A stretch of DNA of 64,000 bases from an uncultured Rhodospirillaceae bacterium (lineage in GTDB: Bacteria > Pseudomonadota > Alphaproteobacteria > Rhodospirillales > Rhodospirillaceae): positions 1 through 64,000 of the forward strand of contig CALSLN010000009.1 in NCBI GenBank assembly GCA_943787205.1, written 5' to 3'. Of the stretch, positions 29,293 through 38,946 are shown in pieces. The position numbers were made by a program, and so were the translations under genes. Each line of letters opens with the position of its first letter. Position 1 is the stretch's first letter. The notes beneath the pieces were generated by a model. It was not told the DNA's origin, made no database searches, and saw nothing but the letters and a program-made list of their open reading frames with translations.

Positions 29293-30165
29293 CTAGTTTC
29301 GTGACGCAGGCAGTGCGTCAAAGAAACGGAAAAACTCTGATTCTGGATTTAGAATCATCGTCGTTCCCTCATTAAGAGAGCCTCTATAGGCCTCCATAGA
29401 CCGCATAAACGCATAAAACTCAGGGTCTTTACCGTGCACTTCGTTCAAGATCTGACGGCTTTCCGCCTCACCTTGACCTAGCTGAATCTGAGCTTCGCGC
29501 CGTGCATCCGCAAGAATAATAGTCCGCTCGCGATCTGCTTCAGCTTCGATCCGGGCCTTGGTTTCTTGCCCCTGCCCGCGCAACAAAGATGCTTGGGCAA
29601 TACGGTCTGACCGCATACGATTGTATACCGACTGACTGGTTTCTGGCGGCAGGTCGGTTCGTCCGATGCGCACATCAACAACCTCAATGCCGAATTCAGC
29701 CTCCCTGCGGCTCACGCCACGGTCGATTTCTTGCATCACCTCGACGCGTTTCTTGGTCAGAAGATCTGCGAGTTCCGCCTGCCCGAGCGCATCCCGAACG
29801 CTACCGTTCAGGATTGTTCCAAAACGATCCCGAAATCCGTTTTCTGTCCGCACCGCTTGATAAAATTTCAGAGGGTCTACGATTTTATAGCGCGCAAAGG
29901 CATCAACAATAATACGCAACTGATTAACCAGCGGCATCTCTTGCGAAGGTGGATCAAGATCCAGCACGCGATTGTCATAATAGATCACATTCTGCAGCAA
30001 CGGAATTTTGTAGTGCAGACCTGGCTCAATAATGACTCGCTTGGTTTCACCCAACTGCAATACGATCGCTTGTTGTGTTTGGTGAACGGTAAACAGAGTC
30101 CCCGTTAGGGCGACTGCACCGACAAGGACAAAGATACCGAAAGCAAGTAGTTTACCAGAGTTCAT
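29293..30165 (-). CDS. hflC: Membrane protease regulator HflC
   Basis: SPFH/prohibitin-family protein, 290 residues, that with HflK forms a large cage around the membrane protease FtsH and modulates it. One N-terminal membrane segment (LAFGIFVLVGAVALTGTLF) is followed by the SPFH domain (TQQAIVLQLGETKRVI, PGLHYKIPLLQ) and a long helical tail (EAEADRERTIILADARREAQ). Its ATG overlaps the hflK stop (TAATG), which indicates coupled translation. Confidence 0.96.
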   Translation of the reverse strand: MNSGKLLAFGIFVLVGAVALTGTLFTVHQTQQAIVLQLGETKRVIIEPGLHYKIPLLQNVIYYDNRVLDLDPPSQEMPLVNQLRIIVDAFARYKIVDPLKFYQAVRTENGFRDRFGTILNGSVRDALGQAELADLLTKKRVEVMQEIDRGVSRREAEFGIEVVDVRIGRTDLPPETSQSVYNRMRSDRIAQASLLRGQGQETKARIEAEADRERTIILADARREAQIQLGQGEAESRQILNEVHGKDPEFYAFMRSMEAYRGSLNEGTTMILNPESEFFRFFDALPASRN

Positions 30166-31289
30166 TAGTTGTCTCCTTGTGATCGGTTGCCACGCAATTC
30201 GTTGAGCGGCAAGTAGGGAACAACGCCGGTGCCTTGACCATTTTCATCCATAATCACCTTATCGGCCCGACTATAAACTTCCTGCATTGTCTCTAGATAG
30301 ACGCGGCGGGACGTTACGTCCTTATCGCTTTTGTAGGTCTGATAAAATGCATCAAACCGTTGGGCCTCACCCTGAGACTCGCGGATCAGCTTCTCTTTTT
30401 CAGCAGATGCATTTTCAATCATCCGAGACGCTTCACCCTTGGCCCTTGGCACGATGTCGTTACGATAGGCGTTGGCTTCGTTGCGCAAGCGCTCTTGGTC
30501 CTGATTGGCACGTTGCACATCATTAAACGCATCGATGACTTCAGGAGGTGGGTTTGCACCCTGAACCCGAATTTCGAGAATGCTAATGCCCGCGCCGTAG
30601 CTATCGAGGATATCTTGCAGGACGGTCTGAGTTGTTTGACCAACGACTTCACGGCCACCAGTGGTGACAAAATCTAGGGTGTTCTGCCCCACCACTTCTC
30701 TCATGGCACTTTCAGCAGCGAGCTTGACGGTCTGCTCCGGTGCGCGAATGTTAAAGAGATAATCGCCAGCTTCACGAATACGCCACTGCACCACGAAATC
30801 TACGTCGACGATATTTTCGTCACCGGTGAGCATGAGGCTCTCCTGAGGCACATCACGCACATTGGTCGTGTTGGGCACACCGCGAAATCCGACAGTAATT
30901 TGGTTTGTCAACGTGACCTTCGGCGTCTGAACTTCACCGACAGGTGCCGGGAACCAATAATTCAAACCAGGCTGAGTCGTTTTGGCGTACCGACCAAATA
31001 AGAGCTCCACACCCTGCTCGTCTGGCTGAACGCGATAGAACCCGCTTGCGCCCCAGAAGAAAATGAACAGAGCAACAATAATTATGATGCCACGTGATGA
31101 GCCCATGCCACCTGGCATGAACTGTTTTACGCGTTCCTGACTGCGTCGGAGCAGTTCCTCTAGATCTGGGGGAGGCTCGCCGCCGCCACCCCAAGAATTA
31201 CCGCCGCCGCCGTTATTGCCGCCATTGTTATTACGACCGCCTGAACCGCCGCCGCCCCATGGACCGCCACCTTGTTGTTTCCAGAACAC
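30165..31289 (-). CDS. hflK: Membrane protease regulator HflK
   Basis: Partner of HflC around FtsH. From GTG 31289 (AAGGAAGGG nine bases upstream) the product has 374 residues and begins with the family start FWKQQGGGPWGGGG. An ATG 25 codons upstream is open but lacks such a site. A Gly/Asn-rich cytoplasmic tail (about 35 residues) precedes one membrane segment (GIIIIVALFIFFWGAS) and the SPFH domain (VQPDEQGVELLFGRY). The helical C-terminal part includes RANQDQERLRNEANAYRN. The divergent apbC gene shares the upstream spacer. Confidence 0.95.
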   Translation of the reverse strand: MFWKQQGGGPWGGGGSGGRNNNGGNNGGGGNSWGGGGEPPPDLEELLRRSQERVKQFMPGGMGSSRGIIIIVALFIFFWGASGFYRVQPDEQGVELLFGRYAKTTQPGLNYWFPAPVGEVQTPKVTLTNQITVGFRGVPNTTNVRDVPQESLMLTGDENIVDVDFVVQWRIREAGDYLFNIRAPEQTVKLAAESAMREVVGQNTLDFVTTGGREVVGQTTQTVLQDILDSYGAGISILEIRVQGANPPPEVIDAFNDVQRANQDQERLRNEANAYRNDIVPRAKGEASRMIENASAEKEKLIRESQGEAQRFDAFYQTYKSDKDVTSRRVYLETMQEVYSRADKVIMDENGQGTGVVPYLPLNELRGNRSQGDN

Positions 31290-31456
31290 TGGAGTATCCC
31301 TTCCTTCTGAGCGGTCACCAGTGCTTTGGCGACCAAAATAATATGTCCCGGCCTTATATGACATGTACCGAGGAGGCGCAACGCGACCCCCTAAGGCATG
31401 TTTGAAGAAAACCGGGTACTTCTGGCATATCGGCCCACTTTAAGGAGGTTTCAAGA

Positions 31457-32557
31457 GTGACCACTGTCACCAAGGAACAAATTTTCGACGCGCTCAAAAA
31501 TGTAGACTCTGGCACGGGCGGCTTAGATATCACCGCTAGGGGCTGGATTCAGGACGTAGTGATCAAAGATGGGCATGTCGCGTTCGCCCTCGAAGTGCCA
31601 CCGAATCTTGGCCCGAAACTCGAGCCTGTACGGGCTCAGGCTGAAAAAGCGGTCTACGATCTACCAGGCGTCATCTCTGCCACCGTCGTCCTGACCGCTG
31701 AAAAAAAAGCACCTGAGGCGCCGAAAAGCAAAGGTGGGAGCGGACGAGACCGCCTTGCGCTGCCAGGCGTGAAGTCCGTCATCGCTGTTGCATCGGGTAA
31801 AGGTGGCGTCGGCAAATCCACAACCGCAACGAATTTAGCCGTCGCATTAGCGAAGCTCGGCAAAAAAGTCGCCCTGTTTGACGCTGATATCTTTGGCCCC
31901 TCGATGCCACGCATGCTCGGCTTAGCAGGTAAGAAGCCACATTCAGATGGCACCAAAGTCCATCCTTTGGAAAACCATGGCGTCAAAGTGATGTCCATTG
32001 GATTTATGGTTGCTGAAGACAGTCCCGTTGTATGGCGCGGACCGATGGTCATGGGTGCCTTGGAGCAAATGCTCAAAGATGTGGAATGGGGCGAAATAGA
32101 CGTCATGGTCGTCGACATGCCGCCCGGCACTGGCGATACGCAACTGACAATGTCGCAGCGTGTTCCCCTCGCAGGGGTGGTTATTGTTTCAACGCCTCAG
32201 GACATCGCATTGCTTGATGCCCGCAAGGGGCTCAACATGTTCCGCAAGGTGGAAGTGCCCATCCTCGGTATGATCGAGAATATGAGCCACTACATCTGTC
32301 CATCTTGTGGCCACCGCGAGGACATCTTCAGTTCGGGCGGCGCCGAAAAGACGGCCCACGAATTAGACACTGATTTTCTGGGTGGAATCCCACTCGATTT
32401 GAAGATTAGAGAGACGTCCGACGCTGGTACACCAATCGTTAGCGCTGACCCTGACAGTCCGCACGCAAAGGCCTACATTGAGATTGCTCAGAAGATCGCG
32501 GCTAAACTTGATGTTGGCCCATCAAAAGCGGCACCGAACATTTCCATAGGCGGCTGA
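31457..32557 (+). CDS. apbC: Mrp/ApbC iron-sulfur cluster carrier ATPase
   Basis: P-loop ATPase of the Mrp/NBP35 family, thought to hold and deliver [4Fe-4S] clusters. A DUF59-like N-terminal domain covers about residues 5-80. The deviant Walker A is ASGKGGVGKSTTATNLAVAL, followed by LFDADIFGPSMPRMLG and VVDMPPGTGDTQLT. The cluster-binding CxxC is SHYICPSCGHRED. It has 366 residues, starts at GTG 31457 and has a near-consensus AAGGAGG seven to ten bases upstream. It is convergent with folA. The nearby class I fumarase is one [4Fe-4S] enzyme it could serve, which is only inference. Confidence 0.94.
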   Translation: MTTVTKEQIFDALKNVDSGTGGLDITARGWIQDVVIKDGHVAFALEVPPNLGPKLEPVRAQAEKAVYDLPGVISATVVLTAEKKAPEAPKSKGGSGRDRLALPGVKSVIAVASGKGGVGKSTTATNLAVALAKLGKKVALFDADIFGPSMPRMLGLAGKKPHSDGTKVHPLENHGVKVMSIGFMVAEDSPVVWRGPMVMGALEQMLKDVEWGEIDVMVVDMPPGTGDTQLTMSQRVPLAGVVIVSTPQDIALLDARKGLNMFRKVEVPILGMIENMSHYICPSCGHREDIFSSGGAEKTAHELDTDFLGGIPLDLKIRETSDAGTPIVSADPDSPHAKAYIEIAQKIAAKLDVGPSKAAPNISIGG

Positions 32558-32568
32558 TCTCGAAAAGC

Positions 32569-33093
32569 TCAAGGTCTACGGCGTTCAAACGCCACAAAAC
32601 TATACGACGGCTCGCCTTCTTCATCAGGCGCGTACCGCTCTCGGGAGATTTCTTTCCATTGTGTTTTGTCGGGCGCGGTGAACCAGGCATCCCCTTCGTA
32701 TCTGCGATGGACTTCAGTGAGATAGAAGCGGTCCGCGTCATTTAGGACACGGGCATAAATCTCCGCTCCGCCAATGACCATGACTTCATCGACACCGTCC
32801 TTTGCCGCCTCAGCCTTCGCGGCTTTAACCGCCTCTTTGACGTCATGACAGACGATTGCGCCAGACGCGGACCAGTCTGCCTGCCGCGTGATCACGATGT
32901 TCGCACGCCCCTTGAGAGGCTTACCTATGGATTCAAAGGTTTTACGCCCCATGACAACAGGCTTACCCATCGTAAGGCGTTTGAAATTCTTGAGGTCCGC
33001 CGAAATGTGCCATGGCAACGCATTGTCGACACCAATCGTGCCGTTCTCGGCCCGCGCCATGATGAGGCAAACTTTGACCTTCGACTCACTCAT
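32569..33093 (-). CDS. folA: Dihydrofolate reductase
   Basis: Reduces dihydrofolate to tetrahydrofolate with NADPH. It has 174 residues. Motifs: GTIGVDNALPWHISADLKNF (substrate site with the acidic residue following), MGRKTFESIGKPLKGR (NADP site) and VMVIGGAEIYARVL. It follows thyA by nine bases on the same strand; ThyA makes dihydrofolate and FolA recycles it, so the pair is a functional operon. hflKC and degP nearby complete a neighbourhood common in Alphaproteobacteria. Confidence 0.96.
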   Translation of the reverse strand: MSESKVKVCLIMARAENGTIGVDNALPWHISADLKNFKRLTMGKPVVMGRKTFESIGKPLKGRANIVITRQADWSASGAIVCHDVKEAVKAAKAEAAKDGVDEVMVIGGAEIYARVLNDADRFYLTEVHRRYEGDAWFTAPDKTQWKEISRERYAPDEEGEPSYSFVAFERRRP

Positions 33094-33102
33094 CCCGCTC
33101 TC

Positions 33103-33897
33103 CTAAACCGCGACCGGCGCAGAGATGTGAGGGTGCGGGTCGTATTCTTCAAGCGTGAAGTCCTCATAGTCGAACGCAAACAAATCTGTGACGTTAGGGT
33201 TTAGACGCATAATGGGTAACGGCTTGGGGGCTCGCGCCAATTGAGTCCAGGTCTGTTCGATATGGTTTGAATACAAGTGAGCATCGCCAAATGTGTGGAT
33301 GAATTCGCCCGGCTCATATCCAGTTACCTGAGCAACCATCAGTGTTAGCAAAGCGTAAGATGCTATATTGAACGGCACACCTAAAAAGATGTCGGCGCTG
33401 CGTTGATACAACTGGCAGGATAATTTGCCGTCAGCGACATAGAACTGGAACAAGCAATGGCACGGCGGGAGGGCCATAGAATCCACGTCGGCTGGGTTCC
33501 ACGCGGTCACCATATGGCGCCTTGAATTCGGGTTCTGCTTCAAATTCGCCAGTAATTTCTCGATTTGGTCAATCGACCCACCCTTTGGGTCCGGCCAAGA
33601 CCGCCACTGGTAGCCGTAGACTGGGCCAAGGTCACCATTCTCATCCGCCCATTCGTCCCAAATCGAGACCTTATTATCTTTGAGGTATTTGGTGTTTGTG
33701 TCGCCGCGAAGAAACCACAACAGCTCAACGATAATTGAACGAAGGTGCAACTTTTTGGTCGTAACCGCCGGAAACCCCTGTGCCAAATCAAAGCGCATCT
33801 GATGGCCAAACACGGACAAAGTCCCCGTGCCAGTCCGGTCGCCCTTCTCCGTGCCAGTCTCTAGCACGTGTTTCATTAAATCGAGGTACTGCTGCAT
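33103..33897 (-). CDS. thyA: Thymidylate synthase (folate-dependent)
   Basis: Methylates dUMP to dTMP using methylene-tetrahydrofolate. The start [15 protein letters not shown] (ATG 33897) gives 264 residues, exactly the usual size; the frame is open 22 codons further. The segments [45 protein letters not shown] (catalytic Cys) and [20 protein letters not shown] are all intact. It is divergent from ssrA. Confidence 0.98.
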   Translation of the reverse strand: MQQYLDLMKHVLETGTEKGDRTGTGTLSVFGHQMRFDLAQGFPAVTTKKLHLRSIIVELLWFLRGDTNTKYLKDNKVSIWDEWADENGDLGPVYGYQWRSWPDPKGGSIDQIEKLLANLKQNPNSRRHMVTAWNPADVDSMALPPCHCLFQFYVADGKLSCQLYQRSADIFLGVPFNIASYALLTLMVAQVTGYEPGEFIHTFGDAHLYSNHIEQTWTQLARAPKPLPIMRLNPNVTDLFAFDYEDFTLEEYDPHPHISAPVAV

Positions 33898-33992
33898 GGG
33901 ATATTTATAGACCGGGTGGTTGCTGGAACAAGCCTTGCTAATGAATCTGCACAGACATGGCAAATGTTCTCGAACCGCATTATATTGGTTTT

Positions 33993-34280
33993 GTCGCTTC
34001 GGCGACTATGGCGCTAAACCTGCTGTGAAATAATCGCTGCGGACCCGGGGGCAGTACCCGGCGCCTCCACCAATTTACGGCCCGGTATCGACAGATTCGG
34101 GCCATCTATGGGGGCGAAACAGGATCGACGCGCGTGGTAAAGACAGTAGCTGTTCTCGGCATGGTACCACCGATATCGGGCCATTTTGAAAAGTGCCAAC
34201 GATAACGTTGAGTACGCCGCTGCCGCTTAATTGAGGCAAGCGCGGTTCGGGGGGCACCGGGCAACAGAAGCCCCCCACTT
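33993..34280 (+). ncRNA. ssrA: tmRNA, circularly permuted two-piece form
   Basis: Rescues stalled ribosomes and adds a degradation tag. The acceptor piece comes first: a GTCGC-TTCG-GCGAC hairpin at 33993-34006, then the T-arm GGACCCGGGGGCAGTACCCGG and the 3' end CGCCTCCACCA at 34072. A removable spacer (34073-34109) contains a GGCCCG/CGGGCC hairpin. The coding piece begins GGGGGCGAAACAGGATCGAC at 34110. GGGGGCG pairs across all seven acceptor positions with CGCCTCC (one G-U). The tag frame starts at GCC 34195 and reads ANDNVEYAAAA, with TAA at 34228-34230. A GGGGGGC/GCCCCCC hairpin closes the gene at 34249-34276. TATATT at 33981-33986 is a possible -10. Confidence 0.93.
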
Positions 34281-34393
34281 TCTCCGACTCGCATATTTAG
34301 TTGATACGGCACCCAAAAAAGCTGGTATTGGCATTGAACCCTAAGGGCTAGGCCGCCAAAATGGGTTTCGATTCTCTTTTCCAATGACGTGAT

Positions 34394-34981
34394 GTGACCG
34401 TGACTGAACCGACAGTAACAACTCTGAGCTACGAACGAATGGTAGAGGACGCCCTACGTGGCGTTTTGCGCCAAGCGCTCGAGATCACGCAATCGCAAGG
34501 GTTGCCGGGTTCACACCATTTCTATGTGACATTCGACACGAAAGCACCCGGTGTCCGTATCGCGGATGTCCTGCATGCGATGCACCCCACCGAAATGACC
34601 ATCGTTCTTCAACATCAATTCTGGGACCTCCGCGTTGAGGAGGAGAGCTTCGACATCACGCTTAGCTTTAATGGTGTCAGCCAACCGCTTCACGTTCCAT
34701 TTTCTGCTGTGACTGCCTTTGCAGATCCGCACGCAAAGTTCGGCCTTCAGTTCCACGTTGAGTTCGAAGATGAAGACTCCTCAGATATGGATGGAGATGA
34801 ATTCGACGAAGATGACGATTTTGAAATGCCGCCTGTTGATAACGCGTTGGTCACACAGAAGCTCAAAACAAGTCGGCGCGTGCGCACTGACTCTGACAAA
34901 TCTGATAGCGAAGACGCCGTATCGGATGAGGAAGAAGAGTCTGGCAAAGTCGTTACCCTCGACGCGTTTAGAAAGAAGTAA
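34394..34981 (+). CDS. sspB: ClpXP adaptor protein SspB (alpha type)
   Basis: Delivers tmRNA-tagged proteins to the ClpXP protease. The 195-residue product has the SspB fold region YERMVEDALRGVLRQALEIT, HHFYVTFDTKAPGVRIADVL and HPTEMTIVLQHQFWDL (about residues 10-85). A very acidic linker (about 115-180) follows, and the end VVTLDAFRKK matches the ClpX-docking tail of alphaproteobacterial SspB. It starts at GTG 34394 without a strong Shine-Dalgarno; a second GTG lies two codons on. The tmRNA gene ends about 115 bases upstream on the same strand, placing tag and adaptor side by side. Confidence 0.93.
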   Translation: MTVTEPTVTTLSYERMVEDALRGVLRQALEITQSQGLPGSHHFYVTFDTKAPGVRIADVLHAMHPTEMTIVLQHQFWDLRVEEESFDITLSFNGVSQPLHVPFSAVTAFADPHAKFGLQFHVEFEDEDSSDMDGDEFDEDDDFEMPPVDNALVTQKLKTSRRVRTDSDKSDSEDAVSDEEEESGKVVTLDAFRKK

Positions 34982-35032
34982 ATGAGCCCGGCTTTTATGG
35001 CCGCCTTCCCTAACTGATAAGGACGCACGGCT

Positions 35033-36643
35033 ATGCTTGATGCCGCCTTCTCCGATATGTTCCCGATGACAAAAGACGGAACCCCCTATAAAAAAATCTC
35101 AAACGACGGCATTACAATCGATACCTTTCGTGGTGAATCTATTGTCGCGGTTGATCCGTCTGCGCTAACCGCTCTCGCCGCGGAAGCTTTTAAGGATGTC
35201 TCCCATTTGCTGCGGCCCGGACATTTGGCTCAGTTGCGTTCCATCATGGATGACTCTGAAGCATCACCTAATGATCGGTTCGTCGCTCTGGAGCTTTTAA
35301 AAAATGCCAACATCGCATCCGGCATGATTCTCCCCATGTGCCAGGACACTGGCACCGCAATTATCATGGGGAAAAAGGGCCAACACATATGGACCGGTGG
35401 CGGCGACGAAGAGGCTCTATCCGCCGGCGTTGTTGAGGCCTACACAAACTTGAACCTTCGCTATTCTCAATTGTCCCCCGTATCGTTGTTCGAAGAGAAA
35501 AACACAGGGAACAATCTTCCTGCGCAGATCGACCTCTACGCGACGAGTGGCGACGCATACAAATTTTTGTTTATGGCCAAGGGGGGCGGATCGGCCAATA
35601 AGACCTTCCTCTACCAGAAAACCAAAGCACTCTTAAATCCAACTGGGCTTCGCACGTTCTTTGAAGAAGAAATCAAAACGTTGGGGACAGCGGCCTGCCC
35701 GCCCTACCACCTAGCTATCGTTATCGGCGGGACGTCGGCAGAAGCAAACCTAAAAACCGTCAAATTAGCCTCGGCACGTTACCTAGACGACCTACCGACC
35801 CAAGGTGGCGATCATGGGCAGGCTTTTCGCGACCTCGAGGCGGAACAACAGGTTCTAGAAATCACGCGCAAACTCGGCATAGGCGCGCAGTTCGGCGGTA
35901 AATATTTCTGCCACGATGTGCGCGTCATCCGTTTGCCACGTCATGGTGCATCCTGTCCTGTCGGCATCGGCGTTTCTTGCTCTGCCGATCGGCAAATCAA
36001 AGGAAAGATAACAGGCGAAGGCGTATTCCTGGAGCAATTGGAAACCAACCCCGCGCAATACATGCCTGAAGTTCGAGAAGACAAAATGTCGGGTGAAGTT
36101 ATCAATATCGACCTGACGAAACCCATGGCTGAAATTAGAGCGGAACTGAGTAAGTACCCGATCAAAACCCGGGTATCACTGACCGGTCCTATGATCGTCG
36201 CTCGCGATATCGCACACGCAAAATTAAAAGAGCGTTTGGATGCAGGTGACGGCCTTCCCGACTACATGAAAAATCACCCCGTATACTATGCCGGTCCAGC
36301 CAAGACTCCCGATGGCATGGCCTCTGGGTCATTTGGACCAACGACGGCTGGGCGCATGGATTCATACGTCGACCTATTGCAGGCTAACGGCGGGTCGATG
36401 GTCATGCTGGCAAAGGGCAACCGCTCAAAACAAGTCACCAAAGCTTGTGGCGAGCACGGTGGATTCTACTTAGGATCAATTGGTGGTGCCGCTGCGAAGC
36501 TTGCACAGGACTCCATCAAGAAGGTTGAAGTCCTGGAATACCCTGAACTAGGCATGGAAGCGATCTGGCGCATTGAAGTCGAAAACTTCCCAGCTTTCAT
36601 AATAGTCGACGACAAGGGTAACGATTTTTTCGCAAATATCTAA
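35033..36643 (+). CDS. fumA: Fumarate hydratase, class I ([4Fe-4S])
   Basis: Interconverts fumarate and malate with an oxygen-sensitive [4Fe-4S] cluster. It is the single-chain form: an alpha-like N-terminal domain and a beta-like C-terminal domain, 536 residues in total. The cluster Cys residues are expected in [30 protein letters not shown] and [39 protein letters not shown] is the family's C-terminal signature. AAGGA lies upstream of the ATG. A class II fumarase is encoded 0.6 kb downstream in the same direction. Confidence 0.95.
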   Translation: MLDAAFSDMFPMTKDGTPYKKISNDGITIDTFRGESIVAVDPSALTALAAEAFKDVSHLLRPGHLAQLRSIMDDSEASPNDRFVALELLKNANIASGMILPMCQDTGTAIIMGKKGQHIWTGGGDEEALSAGVVEAYTNLNLRYSQLSPVSLFEEKNTGNNLPAQIDLYATSGDAYKFLFMAKGGGSANKTFLYQKTKALLNPTGLRTFFEEEIKTLGTAACPPYHLAIVIGGTSAEANLKTVKLASARYLDDLPTQGGDHGQAFRDLEAEQQVLEITRKLGIGAQFGGKYFCHDVRVIRLPRHGASCPVGIGVSCSADRQIKGKITGEGVFLEQLETNPAQYMPEVREDKMSGEVINIDLTKPMAEIRAELSKYPIKTRVSLTGPMIVARDIAHAKLKERLDAGDGLPDYMKNHPVYYAGPAKTPDGMASGSFGPTTAGRMDSYVDLLQANGGSMVMLAKGNRSKQVTKACGEHGGFYLGSIGGAAAKLAQDSIKKVEVLEYPELGMEAIWRIEVENFPAFIIVDDKGNDFFANI

Positions 36644-36646
36644 GTT

Positions 36647-37270
36647 GTGACCCTTCCTGACTTTCTTATCGATGGACCAATGAACGCGCGCCTTACCGTC
36701 GCGCTAGCACATGGCGCGGGTGCACCCATGGACTCTGAGTTCATGAATGTTTTTGCCGCCGAAATAGCAGAGCAAGGACATCGCTGTGTGCGATTTGAAT
36801 TTCCATACATGGTCGAACGACGAACCACTGGAAAGAAACGGCCCCCGGACCACCAACCTAAGTTGTTGGAATGCTGGACGACGGTGATAAATCACTTCGG
36901 TCCAGAAAACCTTATTATCGGCGGCAAATCTATGGGTGGCCGAATGGCAACATTGGTCGCAGACGACGCCAAGGTTCGCGCTGTTCTGGCCCTCGGCTAT
37001 CCGTTTTACGGGGCAGGTCGCGCCGACAAGCCGCGGATTGAACACCTCAAAGACCTGCAAACACCGACACTGATTTGCCAAGGCACTCGTGACACGATGG
37101 GGTCCCAGGAAACCGTAACAGCGCTTACCTTGTCGAACATGATATCTTACCATTGGTCAGAGGACGGTGATCATTCGTTCAAGCCACGTAAGAAATCCGG
37201 TCGCACGCAAGATCAGAATTGGTCTGAAGCGATCGAGGCCATCGGCAGATTCCTGACGGAACTGTCCTGA
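36647..37270 (+). CDS. Small alpha/beta hydrolase (KANL3/Tex30-like)
   Basis: A 207-residue alpha/beta-hydrolase of the KANL3/Tex30 group. LTVALAHGAGAPMDSEFM is the oxyanion region, GGKSMGGRMATLVA is the nucleophile elbow (G-K-S-M-G-G, nucleophile Ser about residue 99), TLICQGTRDTMG probably carries the acid and DGDHSFKPRKKSGRT the catalytic His. The triad appears complete, but substrates of this group are unknown. It starts at GTG three bases after the fumA stop and ends 12 bases before fumC, so the three are almost certainly one operon. Confidence 0.88.
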   Translation: MTLPDFLIDGPMNARLTVALAHGAGAPMDSEFMNVFAAEIAEQGHRCVRFEFPYMVERRTTGKKRPPDHQPKLLECWTTVINHFGPENLIIGGKSMGGRMATLVADDAKVRAVLALGYPFYGAGRADKPRIEHLKDLQTPTLICQGTRDTMGSQETVTALTLSNMISYHWSEDGDHSFKPRKKSGRTQDQNWSEAIEAIGRFLTELS

Positions 37271-37282
37271 AACGGAAAAGAC

Positions 37283-38680
37283 ATGACGCCAAAAATGCGC
37301 ACGGAAACGGACAGTATAGGTGCAATTGACGTCCCGGCTGAACATCTGTGGGGCGCTCAGACGCAGCGCAGCCTAGAGAATTTTCCAATCGGCACGGAAC
37401 GAATGCCACTTGAAATCGTGCGAGCCTTTGGGCTTCAAAAACAAGCCGCTGCAATCGCAAACAAAGACTTAGGCGTCCTCACTGCCGAAATCGCGGATGC
37501 GATTATTCAAGCGTCTTCCGAAGTCGCGTCCGGTGATCACGATAACGAATTTCCACTGGTGATCTGGCAGACCGGGTCAGGAACGCAGACCAACATGAAC
37601 GCCAATGAGGTCATCGCGAACCGCGCTAGTGAAATCCTTGGAGGAAAACGGGGCGAGAAAAAACCTGTACACCCCAATGACCATGTAAACGCTGGACAAT
37701 CATCCAACGACACCTTCCCTACGGTGATGCACATCGCTGCCGTACAAGAGATACAAAACCGCCTCCTGCCAGGACTCAAGCGCCTACGGGACGCACTGGC
37801 GACAAAATCTGAGGCATTCTCCGATATCGTTAAAATTGGTCGTACGCACTTGCAGGATGCCACGCCCTTAACGCTTGGCCAGGAATTTTCCGGATACACG
37901 GCTCAAGTCTCTTTGGGTATCGAACGCATAAGAACCGCTCTGAAATATCTTTATCCGGTCGCACAAGGCGGGACGGCCGTAGGGACTGGAGTAAATAGCA
38001 AAATAGGGTTTCGTGACGCGTTTTGTTCGGCGCTCGGGAGTCTCACTCACTTGCCGTTTTCACCCAATGAAAACCCGTTTGAAGGCCTTGCTGCGCACGA
38101 CGCGATCGTCGAGATGTCCGGGTCCCTCAACACCAATGCCGTGTCATTGATGAAAATTGCGAACGATATTCGCCTTCTCGGGTCTGGGCCAAGGGCCGGC
38201 CTAAACGAACTTTCTCTGCCCGCGAACGAGCCCGGCTCATCCATCATGCCTGGTAAGGTGAACCCTACCCAGGCGGAGGCCCTAACCATGGTATGTACCC
38301 AGGTTATCGGAAATCATACAACCATTACAGTCGCGGGCTCACACGGACATTTGGAACTCAATGTTTTCAAGCCCGTGATCGCGTCGGCTCTGCTGCAATC
38401 CATTCGCCTTCTCGGCGACGCCTGTGCAAGCTTCTCTGAGCGATGCGTAGAAGGACTTACCGCCAACCTTGACGTCATTGCTCAGCACGTTGATCGATCA
38501 CTCATGCTGGTCACAGCTTTGGCGCCGCACATTGGCTATGACAACGCGAGCGAAATCGCAAAGCTTGCCCATAAAGAAGGCCTTACTCTGAAGCAAGCAG
38601 CAGAGAATACCGGCCACATCTCAGCGGAAGATTTCGAGCGCTTGGTCGATCCAAGGCTCATGCTAGGGCCATCAGAGTAA
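37283..38680 (+). CDS. fumC: Fumarate hydratase, class II
   Basis: Iron-independent fumarase of the aspartase/fumarase superfamily, 465 residues. [22 protein letters not shown] opens the protein, then [50 protein letters not shown] (catalytic His region) and the mobile-loop signature [17 protein letters not shown]. These give an unambiguous FumC assignment and not aspartase or argininosuccinate lyase. It lies in one run with fumA, so both an oxygen-sensitive and a stable fumarase are encoded together. Confidence 0.96.
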   Translation: MTPKMRTETDSIGAIDVPAEHLWGAQTQRSLENFPIGTERMPLEIVRAFGLQKQAAAIANKDLGVLTAEIADAIIQASSEVASGDHDNEFPLVIWQTGSGTQTNMNANEVIANRASEILGGKRGEKKPVHPNDHVNAGQSSNDTFPTVMHIAAVQEIQNRLLPGLKRLRDALATKSEAFSDIVKIGRTHLQDATPLTLGQEFSGYTAQVSLGIERIRTALKYLYPVAQGGTAVGTGVNSKIGFRDAFCSALGSLTHLPFSPNENPFEGLAAHDAIVEMSGSLNTNAVSLMKIANDIRLLGSGPRAGLNELSLPANEPGSSIMPGKVNPTQAEALTMVCTQVIGNHTTITVAGSHGHLELNVFKPVIASALLQSIRLLGDACASFSERCVEGLTANLDVIAQHVDRSLMLVTALAPHIGYDNASEIAKLAHKEGLTLKQAAENTGHISAEDFERLVDPRLMLGPSE

Positions 38681-38685
38681 ACGCG

Positions 38686-38946
38686 ATGAGTACGATTGTG
38701 AAACGGTCTTTAAAGATCGCCGGACACCTCACAAGTGTCTCCCTAGAGCAGGAATTCTGGGACGCCCTTAAGTCTATCGCTAAACATCAAAACAAATCTG
38801 TGCCAGACCTCGTCGTTGCCATCGACAGAACCAGAGATGGTGGGTTATCGAGTGCGATCAGAGTGTTTGTCTTGCAGGCTACACAAAATTCAGCTGGCGC
38901 GCCCGACCATCAACCCACCTCACAAGACTCTATTGAGGCTTCGTGA
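38686..38946 (+). CDS. Ribbon-helix-helix domain protein
   Basis: An 86-residue protein of the RHH_4 type: RSLKIAGHLTSVSLEQEFWDALKSIA forms the strand and first helix, and VPDLVVAIDRTRDGGLSSAIRVFVL forms the second. It probably binds DNA as a dimer; no target is evident. Similar genes follow fumC in several Alphaproteobacteria. It starts at ATG five bases after fumC and its end overlaps the convergent AsmA-like gene by 17 bases. There is no toxin gene beside it, which argues against an antitoxin role. Confidence 0.8.
   Translation: MSTIVKRSLKIAGHLTSVSLEQEFWDALKSIAKHQNKSVPDLVVAIDRTRDGGLSSAIRVFVLQATQNSAGAPDHQPTSQDSIEAS

Noticed and set aside
34014-34384. Minus-strand open frames of 61-92 codons next to thyA
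   Set aside because: They lie opposite the tmRNA gene, whose acceptor pairing, T-arm and tag frame explain the sequence.
38686-38946. Ribbon-helix-helix protein as an antitoxin
   Set aside because: No toxin-like gene adjoins it; it follows fumC and meets the AsmA-like gene.
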